The position numbers and the translations under genes were made by a program. The notes under the pieces were generated by a model. The model did not search any database and was not told the DNA's origin. It saw nothing but the letters and a program-made list of their open reading frames with translations. Of a DNA stretch of 64,000 nucleotides, positions 35,601-48,359 are shown piece by piece (the first letter of the stretch is position 1; each line of letters opens with the position of its first letter). This DNA comes from Nematostella vectensis. Taxonomy: Eukaryota > Cnidaria > Anthozoa > Actiniaria > Edwardsiidae. The stretch lies in assembly GCF_932526225.1 (NCBI RefSeq), contig NC_064047.1, positions 5,145,501 to 5,209,500 on the forward strand, read 5' to 3'.

Positions 35601-38600
35601 TTGCTGTTTACATGTGGATGTTGTTGCTGTTTACATGTGGATGTTGTTGCTGTTTACATGTGGATGTTGTTGCTGTTTACATGTGGATGTTGTTGCTGTT
35701 TACATGTGTTTACATGTGGATGTTGTTGCTGTTTACATGTGGATGTTGTTGCTGTTTACATGGGAATGTTGTTGCTGTTTACATGTGGATGTTGTTGCTG
35801 TTTACATGTGGATGTTGTTGCTGTTTACATGTGTTTACATGTGGATGTTGTTGCTGTTTACATGTGGATGTTGTTGCTGTTTACATGGGAATGTTGTTGC
35901 TGTTTACATGTGGATGTTGTTGCTGTTTACATGTGGATGTTGTTGCTGTTTACATGTGGATGTTGTTGCTGTTTACATGGGAATGTTGTCGCTGTTTACA
36001 TGTGGACATTGTTGCTGTTTACATGTGGACATTGTTGCTGTTTACATGTGGACGTTGTTGCTGTTTACATGTGGATGTTGTTGCTGTTTACATGTGGATG
36101 TTGTTGGTGTTTACATGGGAATGTTGTCGCTGTTTACATGTGGACATTGTATCTGTTTACATGTGGATGTTGTTGCTGTTTACATGTGGACATTGTTGCT
36201 GTTTACATGTGGACATTGTTGCTGTTTACATGTGGATGTTGTTGCTGTTTACATGTGGATGTTGTTGCTGTTTACATGGGGACATTGTTGCTGTTTACAT
36301 GTGGACGTTGTTGCTGTTTACATGTGGACATTGTTGCTGTTTACATGTGGACATTGTTGCTGTTTACATGTGGACGTTGTTGCTGTTTACATGTGGACAT
36401 TGTTGCTGTTTACATGTGGACATTGTATCTGTTTACATGTGGATGTTGTTGCTGTTTACATGTGGACGTTGTTGCTGTTTACATGTGGACGTTGTTGCTG
36501 TTTACATGTGGATGTTGTTGCTGTTTACATGGGAATGTTGTCGCTGTTTACATGTGGACATTGTTGCTGTTTACATGTGGACATTGTTGCTGTTTACATG
36601 TGGACGTTGTTGCTGTTTACATGTGGATGTTGTTGCTGTTTACATGTGGATGTTGTTGGTGTTTACATGGGAATGTTGTCGCTGTTTACATGTGGACATT
36701 GTATCTGTTTACATGTGGATGTTGTTGCTGTTTACATGTGGACATTGTTGCTGTTTACATGTGGACATTGTTGCTGTTTACATGTGGATGTTGTTGCTGT
36801 TTACATGTGGATGTTGTTGCTGTTTACATGGGGACATTGTTGCTGTTTACATGTGGACGTTGTTGCTGTTTACATGTGGACATTGTTGCTGTTGACATGT
36901 GGACATTGTTGCTGTTTACATGTGGACGTTGTTGCTGTTTACATGTGGACATTGTTGCTGTTTACATGTGGACATTGTATCTGTTTACATGTGGATGTTG
37001 TTGCTGTTTACATGTGGACGTTGTTGCTGTTTACATGTGGACGTTGTTGCTGTTTACATGTGGATGTTGTTGCTGTTTACATGTGGATGTTGTTGCTGTT
37101 TACATGTGGATGTTGTTGCTGTTTACATGTGGATGTTGTTGCTGTTTACATGGGAATGTTGTTGCTGTTTACATGTGGACATTGTTGCTGTTTACATGTG
37201 GACATTGTTGCTGTTTACATGTGGATGTTGTTGCTGTTTACATGTGGACATTGTTGCTGTTTACATGTGGACGTTGTTGCTGTTTACATGTGGATGTTGT
37301 TGCTGTTTACATGTGGATGTTGTTGCTGTTTACATGTGGATGTTGTTGCTGTTTACATGTGGACGTTGTTGCTGTTTACATGTGGACGTTGTTGCTGTTT
37401 ACATGTGGATGTTGTTGCTGTTTACATGTGGATGTTGTTGCTGTTTACATGTGGGTGTTGTTGCTGTTTACATGTGGAGGTTGTTGCTGTTTACATGTGG
37501 ACGTTGTTGCTGTTTACATGTGGACGTTGTTGCTGTTTACATGTGGATGTTGTTGCTGTTTACATGTGGACGTTGTTGCTGTTTACATGTGGACATTGTT
37601 GCTATTTACATGTGGACATTGTTGCTGTTTACATGTGGACGTTGTTGCTGTTTACATGTGGATGTTGTTGCTGTTTACATGGGATGTTGTTGCTGTTTAC
37701 ATGTGGATGTTGTTGCTGTTTACATTTGGACGTTGTTGCTGTTTACATGTGGATGTTGTTGCTGTTTACATTTGGACGTTGTTGCTGTTTACATGTGGAC
37801 GTTGTTGCTGTTTACATGTGGATGTTGTTGCTGTTTACATGTGGATGTTGTTGCTGTTTACATGTGGATGTTGTTGCTGTTTACATGTGGATGTTGTTGC
37901 TGTTTACATGTGGATGTTGTTGCTGTTTACATGTGGACATTGTTGCTGTTTACATGGGAATGTTGTTGCTGTTTACATGGGAATGTTGTTGCTGTTTACA
38001 TGTGGACATTGTTGCTGTTTACATGTGGATGTTGTTGCTGTTTACATGTGGATGTTGTTGCTGTTTACATGTGGATGTTGTTGCTGTTTACATGTGGATG
38101 TTGTTGCTGTTTACATGTGGACATTGTTGCTGTTTACATGGGAATGTTGTTGCTGTTTACATGTGGATGTTGTTGCTGTTTACATGTGGATGTTGTCGCT
38201 GTTTACATGTGGGTGTTGTTGCTGTTTACATGTGGATGTTGTTGCTGTTTACATGTGGATGTTGTTGCTGTTTACATGTGGACATTGTTGCTGTTTACAT
38301 GTGGATGTTGTTGCTGTTTACATGTGGATGTTGTTGCTGTTTACATGTGGATGTTGTTGCTGTTTACATGTGGATGTTGTTGCTGTTTACATGTGGATGT
38401 TGTTGCTGTTTACATGGGAATGTTGTTGCTGTTTACATGTGGACGTTGTTGCTGTTTACATGTGAATGTTGTTGCTGTTTACATGTGGACATTGTTGCTG
38501 TTTACATGTGGATGTTGTTGCTGTTTACATGTGGATGTTGTTGCTGTTTACATGTGGATGTTGTTGCTGTTTACATGTGGATGTTGTTGCTGTTTACATG

Positions 38601-39451
38601 TGGACATTGTTGCTGTTTACATGTGGATGTTGTTGCTGTTTACATGTGGATGTTGTTGCTGTTTACATGTGGATGTTGTTGCTGTTTACATGTGGACATT
38701 GTTGCTGTTTACATGTGGATGTTGTTGCTGTTTACATGTGAATGTTGTTGCTGTTTACATGTGGATGTTGGTGCTGTTTACATGTGGATGTTGTTGCTGT
38801 TTACATGGGGACATTGTTGCTGTTTACATGTGGGTGTTGTTGCTGTTTACATGTGGACATTGTTGCTGTTTACATGGGAATGTTGTTGCTGTTTACATTG
38901 GGATTTAGGTATTTCACCCTACATAGCTTGCATATTAATCAAAAGTTTATTTATTTAAGAAAAGGTCCAAGCCAAAAGGGATTATTTGTCCAAATCTCCC
39001 TTGGCTTCCGTCCTGTGCAAAGTTTTCTGAGCTTAACCCTGGCTAAGCCCTTGTCAAAGTTGAATTCAGACATAAGTACAAACGAACTTTAAATACCTTA
39101 TACCTTCAAACATTGTGCTTTGGATAAATCAAAGGTATTTATATCAAAAATGGATTCTTCGTAGAATTTTAAAGGCTGTAGATCGTGAAACATGTTCCTA
39201 CCTGACGTTTCAAGTAATTTATCCTTTAAATCCTGTCTCCCAATACTTCTCAGCCGCTCTCCAAGATATTCGAGATTGTCATCACCTAACTTGTCCATTC
39301 GGATCAACTCCTCGTAAAGCTGAAAGGGTGTAGAGATTTCTTCAGCTCTACCTGCCGGAATAACATCAGCACACTCATGCTTCAATGCAGTGATGTTCTC
39401 TTTTGTGAGTTCTTGCCCTATGCTATTCAACAGCTTCCTCACTTGGGCCAT
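32648..39451 (-). CDS. FADD: FADD-like death adaptor (DED + death domain), copy 2
   Basis: Five exons on the minus strand: 39202-39451, 33997-34269, 33745-33771, 33431-33508 and 32648-32661, total 642 nt, 213 residues plus stop. All junctions agree in phase 1. Exon 1 encodes a death effector domain (residues about 4-78, RSIGRQDLKDKLLE at its end). Exon 2 encodes a death domain (residues about 96-170, with the DWKDVGRRLKLKES core and a C-terminal QAGRRDIAETLE helix). The length is close to vertebrate FADD (about 208). In that family the death domain docks on receptor death domains and the DED recruits initiator caspases in the cytoplasm. The short tail (TTALEKLELSGPEY) has no recognised domain. 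Intron 1 is 4.93 kb, nearly all minisatellite. DED+DD architecture makes FADD the best family call, but orthology was not tested. Confidence 0.85.
34619..34815. repeat. 21-bp minisatellite, about 9 units (copy 2)
   Basis: Same array as 16434-17091, but contracted to about nine units, at the equivalent place in intron 1 of FADD-like copy 2. Confidence 0.97.
34912..38900. repeat. 24-bp minisatellite, about 166 units (copy 2)
   Basis: Same unit as 17183-18600, expanded to about 4 kb. A higher-order repeat of 552 bp (23 units) is visible: the rare GTATCTG variants at 36145 and 36425 recur at 36697 and 36977, and GGGAATGTTGTCGCTG at 36117 recurs at 36669. Two out-of-register inserts (TACATGTGTTTACATG) occur near 35701 and 35828. 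Open frames here of up to 1280 codons are artefacts. Confidence 0.98.
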
Positions 39452-39490
39452 ATTTTGGCGTTTTGAGCAAATCGATGATTCCTCGAAAGA

Positions 39491-39535
39491 GGGAATTTCA
39501 GTGTGGCGAGGAGACTGGAACTTAACATGACGTCA
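39491..39535. promoter_or_regulatory. Upstream region of FADD-like copy 2: degenerate kappaB motif and CRE
   Basis: GGGAATTTCA at 39491 is a one-base departure from the kappaB palindrome present in copy 1. TGACGTCA at 39528-39535 is intact. Confidence 0.4.
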
Positions 39536-39775
39536 TTCTATGACACAACCAGAAACCACAGGCAACCCAAGGTTACCTTCTAATGGGAACGATTGGATTT
39601 GGATTGGGGAATGTTACCTGCTTATAACATAAGCCTTTGTAAGTATATATTATTTTTGTTAATGCGTTATAAACAGTGTTAGCACCACTTTAAATATAGG
39701 TGTCGTGAGTTTGGGGAAGGGAGATGGGGTTGTTGTGTTTGTTTAACAACAAGAACCATCTTCAAAGTTATAGAA

Positions 39776-42769
39776 ATGATATTGTCCCCTCCCCTCCCTC
39801 CAGTAAAATAGAGAAAGGACCGAGGGTTGCCACTGATAACAGCCCCCTCCCCTGGTGTAAAATTTCATAGGCTTAAGATTTTTTTGGGGAAGGGAGGGAT
39901 GGGGTATACCCTTATTACAGCCTTTGAATACAGTGGTTTTCCCTAACGGGACAGAGTCTCAAATCTGTATGAAACCACATGTTGTTGACAGGTGTGCCCT
40001 TGCCAAGTAGAGCCTGAGTTTTAGCCAAAAGCAAACAAAAATGACAATAAAAGATCGTTTATAATTTGTTTATAGATAGTACTTTGTGCCCCATCATTAA
40101 ACTCATGGGTTGAAAGCAGTAAAAAAAGACAACATTCAATAAAACTATTGATTTTTTATTACATGTAACAGCATAGTAGGTATTTACCACTTTCAATATA
40201 AACCTGTTTCAAATAAGGCTCCACACTGAGAATCCATGTGCCATGGCCAGCACTGCTTTATGGGTGTCATAGAAACAGGGAGATACAAGTAAATGAAAGC
40301 AGTATCTTTTTTTAACATGCCTGTACACAAAATCAGGCATCTTGCAGAGACCAGGTATTTCAGCTATTCATATGTCACCTGCGAGCTGCTGTCGGTTATG
40401 ACACATCGATTCTGTCGCATAACCTCATTTGAAAAAAGGTGTGTGTACAATCTGCCTTGTACTCAAAATCATGGAAGCAAGGTGTGTGCAAGGCATGGTG
40501 GGAAGGTAACATGGGGGCATTTACTCTTTCATGGTCCTTACTCCCCATTCATCCTGCTGTTAACAGAGTCCTTATGCATAGCAGAGCCTTCCGATACATC
40601 ACAGAGTCCCCTAACGAATAGCAGAGCCCTAGGATATACAGAGCCCCCTAATGCATAGCAGATCCCCCTAATGCATAGCAGAGCCCTCTAATGCATAGCA
40701 GAGCCCTTTAATGCATAGCAGAGCCCTCTTATGCATAGCAGAGCCTTCCGATACATAGCAGAGCCCCCTAATGCATAGCAGAGCCCTCTTATACATTACA
40801 GAGCCCCCTAATACATAGCAGAGCCCTCGGATACATAGCAGAGCCCTCTAAGGCATAGCAGAGCACTCTGCTACATAGCAGAATCCTTAGAAACATAGTT
40901 AGCAGAACCCTGTTGATAGTCCTGATACATAGCTGAGCTTTTTCTTATAAACTAAAGCTCTCCTGAGGCAGTGCACAATCTTCTGTATCAATAGTGGTGT
41001 AAAGACACTGCAATTAATGTGGTTCTACAATTATCATACTTATTTTGATCCAAATATATAGTCTATAAAAATATGAGTATTCCACAAAGTTCCTTAATAG
41101 CATTTTAGTGTCTCTTTTCAAATTAGTGCAAAAGGTTGGATTATGATTATGATGCGAAAAACATTGGCTATTGAAAAGTCTACACAATGCATAACATTGG
41201 CACAACACAGGCCAGTTGCCAGAGGGGGTTCTAGAGATTTGAAAGAACCCCCCACACTTGACTGTAAGGTTCACTCTTATTGAGGAAAGTTCCACTATGA
41301 GCTAGGAGGAGCTACCTAAGAGAAAATGGTCCGCTTATTGGTTAATCGCCCCCCCCCCCCCCCCGCCCCCCCGCTCAAAATTCTTGCTACATTGTTGTCT
41401 GCACTATTATGTAAATAATACTGGATGATATTGATTATGTCCAAAGGACAGTACAGTTCCCATATAATATGTACCTTGTTGTAAAAGTTTTAAGGGTGAA
41501 GGACAGCAATAGAAAACTGGGAATTAAAATATTTTCCCCAACCTGTATACATTTTTCTATGTCATATCTGTTAATCATCTATGTGCAAAAATGTTCAAAT
41601 ACATTTTGGACTTCCAAACTCTACTCAGGCTAACTCTTCTGCCCCAATGAACACGGAAGGCATTGATGAACATATGGCAAGCGAGAGTACCACCACAGTC
41701 ATCATTAGAATGGTCTGACTAAAAATACTACAGATAAACTGTAGAATAACTAGATGGTTTAGTATCCAGGAAAAGCGAAGTGATGTAATATGTATTTCCA
41801 GCAAAAAAACATCAATGAAATGTACACTTTTGACAGGAAAGACTTTTTTCAACCCCCACAAAAGAGAGAACAATGTGGCAAAAAATGTCAGTCCAAATCA
41901 ACAATGATTTTAAATTTACCATTGAGGTTATAAAATGAGACAAAGTCAACAATGATTATAAAATTGCCACTGAATAAAGAAAATCACAAATCTACAACTA
42001 TGACTGAGGTTGTAACATGTGTCTTGTAGTCATAAGTTCTGTGTCCAAAGTAGTACAAGAATAAACATTTTATCCTAATATGTAATATGCTGGGAATGGA
42101 AAGTGCCAAACCTGTCAAACGTACCTAGAAGCTATCATATCTCATTCAATTTCGTTGAAAATTTCTAAAAAATACTATATGTCACAATTCAAAGATTAAG
42201 TAAGGAATGGAGTTGTTTTTGTATAAGTGAAAGGGTTTGAATGATTGAAGTGCCCGATACATAAATTGGTTTTCATAATCCTGAGAAACAAGAGTACAGA
42301 TAGTTCAGCACCTGTGACGAGCAAAGGGAGGACCAAGAGGGGCGTGGCAGTGTCCCAGTATCGTGCCCCCTTCAAGTATTTGATGGCCTGCCACGTTAAT
42401 GATAGTCAATGTGAAGTAATCACAGAGCTCACTGAAACAAGGTACTATAAACCAGACCACTACATTAGCTTACATTGTCGGCAAAGTCCCCAGAGCTTAA
42501 GTACAAGGTGAAGAAAACAATGAACGTGCACTCTTTAAAGTGTTGGTATAAGGTTTGGTGTTGGGTATACACTACTGTGGGTACATAGAAGGTGTGGTTT
42601 TGGGTATACACTAGTGTGGATATAATGTGTGGTGTTGGTAGTTAGTTGAAATATGTCCACCACCTTGTTTGCATGGGGCTTTAAGTCTGCCCTGGCATTG
42701 CATGATTATTTAGCAATTATTTCCACTATTACAAAAACAACTCCCTAGAGCCTAACCTGAAGCACTACC
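39776..42769. other. Intergenic stretch between block B and WASF
   Basis: No gene could be supported. It holds a 20-bp tandem array (40564-40920), a C-rich run at about 41347-41371, and a copy of a dispersed AGGGGCGTGGC...GTGCCCCC repeat near 42330-42400 that recurs near 43790 and 47530. The right end may include the WASF 3' untranslated region, since WASF ends at 42770 on the minus strand. Confidence 0.6.
40564..40920. repeat. 20-bp tandem array, about 18 units
   Basis: Units of the type CATAGCAGAGCCCTCTAATG in tandem, with decay at both ends (for example GATACATAGCAGAGCC variants). Confidence 0.93.
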
Positions 42770-45704
42770 TTAGTCATCATCAGGGTCGTCCCACTCAGAC
42801 CCGTCACTCTCCTCTTCACTAGACGAGTATTCAACTGCTATCCTCCTAGCCAAGATGGAGGCAACGTCCATGATTGATTCATCCTTACCCTTCTTCTTCT
42901 CCTGCACCTGTACTTTTCTCAATGCCATACCATGACGTATAGCGGCAAGGAGGTCACTGCGGCTGTCAATCTCTTCTGTCGGCATTGGTGCCTCGCTCTG
43001 GATGCTTGTACTGGACTCAGACGGTGTCAGGGAGTTTGATGAGGGCGAGTTAACTGCAGCTTGGGAGGACCCTGATCCAACGGATGCTTGAGAATCTGAA
43101 GTCTTTATCTTGGGCCCGCCTAACATGGGTGGAGGTGGAGGAGGAGGGGGTGCTGGGACCCCTGCAGGCAGGGGTGGAGGAGGCGGGGCAGCAGCCGGGT
43201 GCCCACCGAATGGGGGTGGTAGCATACCTCCAGTCAGAGGTGGAGGAGGTGGTGGTTGAGATGTTGGCCGCTGAGTATTTGTATATCTCCTGGAAACTCT
43301 CTTCGCTCCAGGCGACGCACTTCTACCCTTCCCAGCTTCTGGCTCCATCATATGGTTAGGTGTATATGGTATATCCCCATTTTGCTTGGCATGGTCCTCA
43401 TTTGTTTGCTCTTGTAATATGGTATTGTTTTGCTGAGATGGAGGTACTGTGGTGATGGTATGTGATGGAGTCTTAAACTCTTCGCCCTGTGGGCAATACA
43501 CCTTTTTCCTGACAGCTTTCACAGGTGCCTTGGTCCTTGTGTTGACTCGACCTCGGTTATGCTTCTACAAAAGGAGAATCACAAGCCAAGTCAGAAGAAT
43601 GAAAAAAATAATGTGTATACATAGTCTGCATCGGGGCACTCACATGGTAGAATGATTTGAGTTGTTATTTCAACAATTTCAAAAACAGCCAAAATCATAA
43701 AGTATAAATTTAAAAAAATAAGTCATGTTTATCAAATGATCTTTCACATAAATAAAATATTGTGGTTTGAATGCCTCACACCCAGGGCCGAAGCAGGGGG
43801 CACGTGGAAATGACCACTAGGGGCGTAGCTGTTTTCTTAATGTTTCTGTATTATGCCCCCCCCCCCCAATCTTTTGAGGCCTGCCATGGCTATGCATCAA
43901 CTGGATGGAGAAGGACTGAAATTAGTACTTTGAGGTTGTGGAACAGGCTGTACGTTTACTCAAAACTTGAAAGTACAAGGCCTCTTAAAAATGGTTGGAC
44001 CTCTGATTGACATAACAAGCTTGTTACAGTTCATATCATGATCCTTTTGGAGAGGATTCTCTAGAAGACAATTGACATCCTACCTTCTTCTTTTTCTTCT
44101 TTTCTGTCTCCTTTTTCATCTCCTCACACCAGAGCTCAAAGAAGTAGGTTGGGTCGGTGTAGAATTTGAGAGCATCCTTGTCGTCATCTCGGTACTTATT
44201 CATATCCGATAGCCGTGGTGGTTTATCACACATATTATATCTATCCCTCATGGCAGAGGGCAGAGTATTACAAGATAGCACTTGCTGGTCAACAATTATT
44301 GTGCTCTTGAAAGCTTTCCGCATGTTGATATCCTGCAATGAAACTAAGAAGAGAAATATATGTATCATTATCAGGCTTGATTGCTAAAGAGTCTCTATCA
44401 GATGCCATTTTGTCATCCAAGCAAAATACAAAAAGAAAGAGCAACAATATGAAAAAGCTACACAAGGAATCTCGTAACTAAGGATGGAATTGAATAACTT
44501 TGATTTTCCTAGGGACTGTATTAAACTCTATTTGGATGAATGAAATCTGCTGCAAACTTAAACTATGTTTTCCTAACCTCTTAAGAGTTGGCAACTCTAG
44601 ACATAATAAGTTGAAAGACATTAACCCTAATTTACATATGATAACAGGAAATATTAAAGCCCTTAAATTTCCCAAAATCAAAGGGCAATTTTTACCAAAT
44701 ATCTACTAAATTTGGACTCTACAGCACTGTAAATTAAAGTGTAAAATGTGTAGAAGCAGTAGACCGCAAAAATCTGCTGTCAATAAATGCCACTGTTGAT
44801 AAATTATTGCAATACTTATGATTGTTATTATTGTGTAGAATTTGTTTCACTTTCTAGAAAAAATACAGAAATCAAAATATTGCAAAATCTCTGCACCAGA
44901 AAAGACCAGCATACTCCAATTTTTATCAGTTTTTAAAGCAAAAATAATTGGCCAACGAGACAGATCGTTAAAAAAACCAGACAAATCTACATATCCACTG
45001 CAATCTGTGGAATTCAATTTCGTCTTTTAACCAGAATTTATTATTTATCCACAATAGAATTCCGTAGGTTAGATGCGAGTAAACATTATTTATTAACGAT
45101 ATAATTATGTGTAGCTTAAATGCAGCCAGAGCTTCAGCATTTATCTACTTCCTAAGCCACTGTTAGTACGGAAAAGTTTGAGGAGCTAGAATAGCCGTGA
45201 GCTCTGTCTGTTACGAGAAATTTGTAGTAATGTGGAAACATGAATACAAAATTCTATTCCGAATCAAATTCGCCTATAGTTGTGGCTAGCACATACTTAA
45301 ACCCAAGATAAAATGAGCTGAATTTGGGGGAATAAAGCAACAATAGTAAACCAAGGAAATCTGCACACGAATAACAATAAAGTGGTCAAAATGTTTCACG
45401 CACGGACGAAGATAACAACTACAAAACAAGACTTACTCTGTTCTCCAGCGGAATCGAGTTGAGTGACTTTCATCGACAAATTATGGATTCGTTCCTGCAA
45501 AGAATTACTCCTCTTAAAGATATTATTAGCTTCCATATAAAGTTCCCCAAAGACGTCCTCGGCATGTTTGGATAAGCTGCTAAGTTGGCGCATAATTCCG
45601 CACAAAGTATTTACAGATACGGCCTCTAGTTCGTTGGCCAAGTTGTCTCCGATTTTGCCTCTGCTCAAGTCCGTCGGCTCGATGAGCCGTTTTATCAACG
45701 GCAT
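42770..45704 (-). CDS. WASF: WASF/WAVE family actin-nucleation regulator
   Basis: Three coding exons on the minus strand: 45437-45704, 44084-44343 and 42770-43564, joined in phases 1 and 0, 440 residues. The start at MPLIKR matches the family. Residues 1 to about 175 form the WAVE homology domain (SLQDINMRKAF, then KFYTDPTYFFELWCEEM). A basic stretch follows, then a Pro-rich region (about 279-323). The C-terminus is a complete VCA module: WH2 (RSDLLAAIRHGMALRKVQ, about 376-394), central helix (MDVASILARRIAVEYS, about 408-422) and acidic tail with the conserved Trp (EEESDGSEWDDPDDD). WAVE proteins sit in the WAVE regulatory complex at the plasma membrane and activate Arp2/3 downstream of Rac. 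The family is usually about 500-560 aa, so this one has a short Pro-rich part. A non-coding first exon probably lies upstream. The promoter region has AAGATGGCGG at 45848. Confidence 0.95.
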
Positions 45705-45847
45705 GGCTGCCCCCAAGATCAACCAGGGTTCAGGAACTTCGCCTTTAGTCAGTCTTGTCTTTTAAGTGGCCAAAACTTGAATAACTATTATTTCAGAGGG
45801 CAAATATGACTGAGACGGAAGCGATTGCACCCTCCCTCTAGAATCCC

Positions 45848-45857
45848 AAGATGGCGG
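45848..45857 (+). promoter_or_regulatory. YY1-like motif upstream of WASF
   Basis: AAGATGGCGG lies 144 bp upstream of the WASF start codon and matches the YY1 core found close to many metazoan transcription starts. Motif match only. Confidence 0.35.
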
Positions 45858-47289
45858 TATTGGACCAGCATGCAATGCGAGCAGGCTTGTGGCCTTCAGG
45901 AATCCCACGATGGAATAGGTGGGCCGGGAAAGGTAGGTAACAAAACGGTAAGGACCTCATAAAAAGACCTCCAGGGCCATAGCAGGGGGCTGGGGGCACG
46001 TGCCCCCTCCCCCCCCCCCCCCCCCCCCAAAAAAAAAAAACTATTTTTAAAAACTAGAAGTTCTCGTGGATAAGTGAAGTGCTCGAGCTCATAGATTGGT
46101 TGGTCATTCAATTGCAAGGGTTAAATCCATATTCTTTTAGATTTGTGGGGCAGTTCGCACATTTTCCATACGCCAGATTTATACAAGACCCCATTTTCTT
46201 TGCAGCCACTGTCTTTGCTGATCACTAACCCTTTGTTTCATGGTTTCTCTGTTTGTTTTATAAGAGGAATAGAAAAAAAACAAATTGCTTCTAATCTTAT
46301 TTTATTAAAATAAAAGAAATTATTTAATTGAAGGCATTGTATGTCCAGAAAAGGAAAGGTGAAGTCTGATAACCATAACAAACAATCTGATTAGCTGTGG
46401 AGGGGATGTGCAGTCATAGATATTATGTAGAGTAAGTATATTTTGAAATAAGACTGCTTTTTGATGGTTGAGTGAAAGGGACACAACCCATGTACCCACC
46501 CCGAGCTGCATGCCTGTACATACCCAGTAAGCTATTTGGGTCTAGGTGGTGGCCATGACAATAGCTACTAAAAAGATTACTGCTCATGTATTAGCATATA
46601 GTGAACTATACAGAATTTATGATCTCCTGATTCTCCCTGACAATAGCGTCTGCATGTAAGTACACTGCAGTATTCGCTGGAGCCCACTGGTTTCCTCTGT
46701 GGCTGTGTTTGCCTTGGTTTAAAATAATGTAGCAATCCATTTTGTTTTATTTCTTGGGCAATGATTTGCAGTCATAGTAGTTCTGGACTGGACATTGCTG
46801 TGGAAAAATAGACTCAAAATTTAACATATGAAATACTGCAAACCCAGTATCGAATAAATAAAGCAATTTTATGACTGATATTAGAAGGGCCGAGAAGCGG
46901 GGCAGAGAAATGAGATTATTCGGATTGATTTTACATTTCCCTTTACACAAGTCTCATCAAATAACAAAGAGATCTACTGAATGCTTGTTATTTACCCGTC
47001 ATTTTAGGAATTTGGTTGGTTTGTCTTCCCTTCATAAAGTTATTTCGCCCAGTTGCATTTATAAACAAAGCCTTACAGTACAATCATCAGGCAATGGGAT
47101 TTGGGCTGTTTGAATACCTTTCGCTTTGCCCTAGTTTGATTATCCGAGTTCTTCTATCATCAAATGACAAACTTCGAAAACCATGATAAGCAAACACCGT
47201 AAAACATCGGATCATAAGTCGTCATACGTACCAAATAATTATTTGATATCGCCATCGTATTCGTGGTATAAATCAAAGGAGCTTTCAAC

Positions 47290-47529
47290 ATGATCGTAAA
47301 CACAGGACAAGTGCGAAAAATCATGGCCGCTTTGTATCGCGGACTGCCAAAGGTAGCCCAAATCTTGTTACAGACAGACGCCGTCCAAATCGAAGCTGGA
47401 AAGGCAACGCATAGACAACTAATTGAGCATCGGGGAAGGGGACGGGAGATTTCGTTTCCAAGATGGCGGCGGCTAGTTCCACAGGAAACCCAAATCGACA
47501 CGATGACCGAAATTAGTGTTATGTTATAA
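47290..47529 (+). CDS. Uncertain small reading frame beside a YY1-like motif
   Basis: The plus frame from ATG 47290 codes 79 residues (MIVNTGQVRKIMAALYRGLP...), not recognised. The opposite strand is also open over the same stretch and has a donor-like TTG|GTACGT near 47230. AAGATGGCGGC at 47460-47470 suggests a transcription start in this interval. Either strand, or neither, could be the true first exon of a gene. Confidence 0.2.
   Translation: MIVNTGQVRKIMAALYRGLPKVAQILLQTDAVQIEAGKATHRQLIEHRGRGREISFPRWRRLVPQETQIDTMTEISVML
47460..47470 (+). promoter_or_regulatory. YY1-like motif in an intergenic region
   Basis: AAGATGGCGGC is an exact match to the common YY1 core. It lies in a locally GC-rich island within an otherwise AT-rich stretch. 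Confidence 0.35.
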
Positions 47530-48359
47530 GGGAATGACCAGTAGGGGCGTGGCTGCGCTCCCCTATTGTTTTCTTAATGCTACTGTATCGTGGCCCCTAA
47601 TAATTCGAGCCCTGTTACGGCTGACCTCTTAACAGGCTATGCCATGCTAGGGCCCATACAAAATAGCAATGCACCAATGTACGTACACTTTACAAAATAG
47701 GATCTGTAATTTGATCATAAATCCTAAAGCTAATATAGCAGGTATGGCTGCAAATATACGACTGCTTCCTTATGTTTTTTAGGGCAAACATAACAAAATA
47801 AGATTGTATCTTCTGCGAGTTGGAATTGGATATACAACTATGTAAAAGCGCTTACACACGGTACCTATAAAGTAATCTGTCTGTCAGGGTAGAATAACCC
47901 TAGGGGGAGGGGGGAGGGTAGCCAGATTTTGCCCGATCCTACGAGGAAATGGTTAGATTTTGTCCCTACCACAGTTGTCAACCCTGCTTGCTCGCCAATT
48001 TTTTTATTTTTTCTTGATATTATCCATTACAAACATCAATAGAAATAATCACTTTTTTGTATTTATATATAAAATAGTTTATTTTACTTATTTTTTAAGT
48101 TATATTTAAGAAAAAAATCTTTAACTGAAAAATTAGATTTAACTCTAGATGGATTTAACTATTTTTTCACTGCGGGCATAACGAAAATTCACTGTCACTT
48201 GTCAAACAATCTTTAGATCTTTATAATTCCTGTGAGTGGATCTTTAATAGATATTAATCAGCAAAGATCTTAGTTATTAAATAAATCAATAAACTCGCAT
48301 CTCTATGACTAGTTTCTTGTCACTATCCTTTACGGTAACGGTATATGGTGACTTAATAT

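Larger units (their letters stand above)
29671..39775. repeat. Segmental duplication block B, copy 2
   Basis: Second copy of block B. Apart from array length it differs by scattered substitutions and small indels, including a 13-bp stretch that carries the FADD splice donor and a 33-bp stretch near 39541-39573. Both stretches are absent from copy 1. Confidence 0.92.
45858..48359. other. Gene-poor stretch between WASF and malic enzyme
   Basis: It contains a poly-C/poly-A run at about 46008-46040 within a dispersed repeat (GGGGGCACGTGCCCCC), AT-rich DNA, a possible small gene around 47200-47530, and another copy of the AGGGGCGTGGCTG repeat near 47535-47625. Nothing else could be supported. Confidence 0.5.

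Noticed and set aside
34623-38958. Very long plus-strand open frames (up to 1280 codons) of Cys/Leu/Val-rich repeats
   Set aside because: The 24-bp unit is a multiple of three and has no stop in any forward frame, so all three frames are open. The array lies inside an intron of a minus-strand gene with matching splice phases on both sides.
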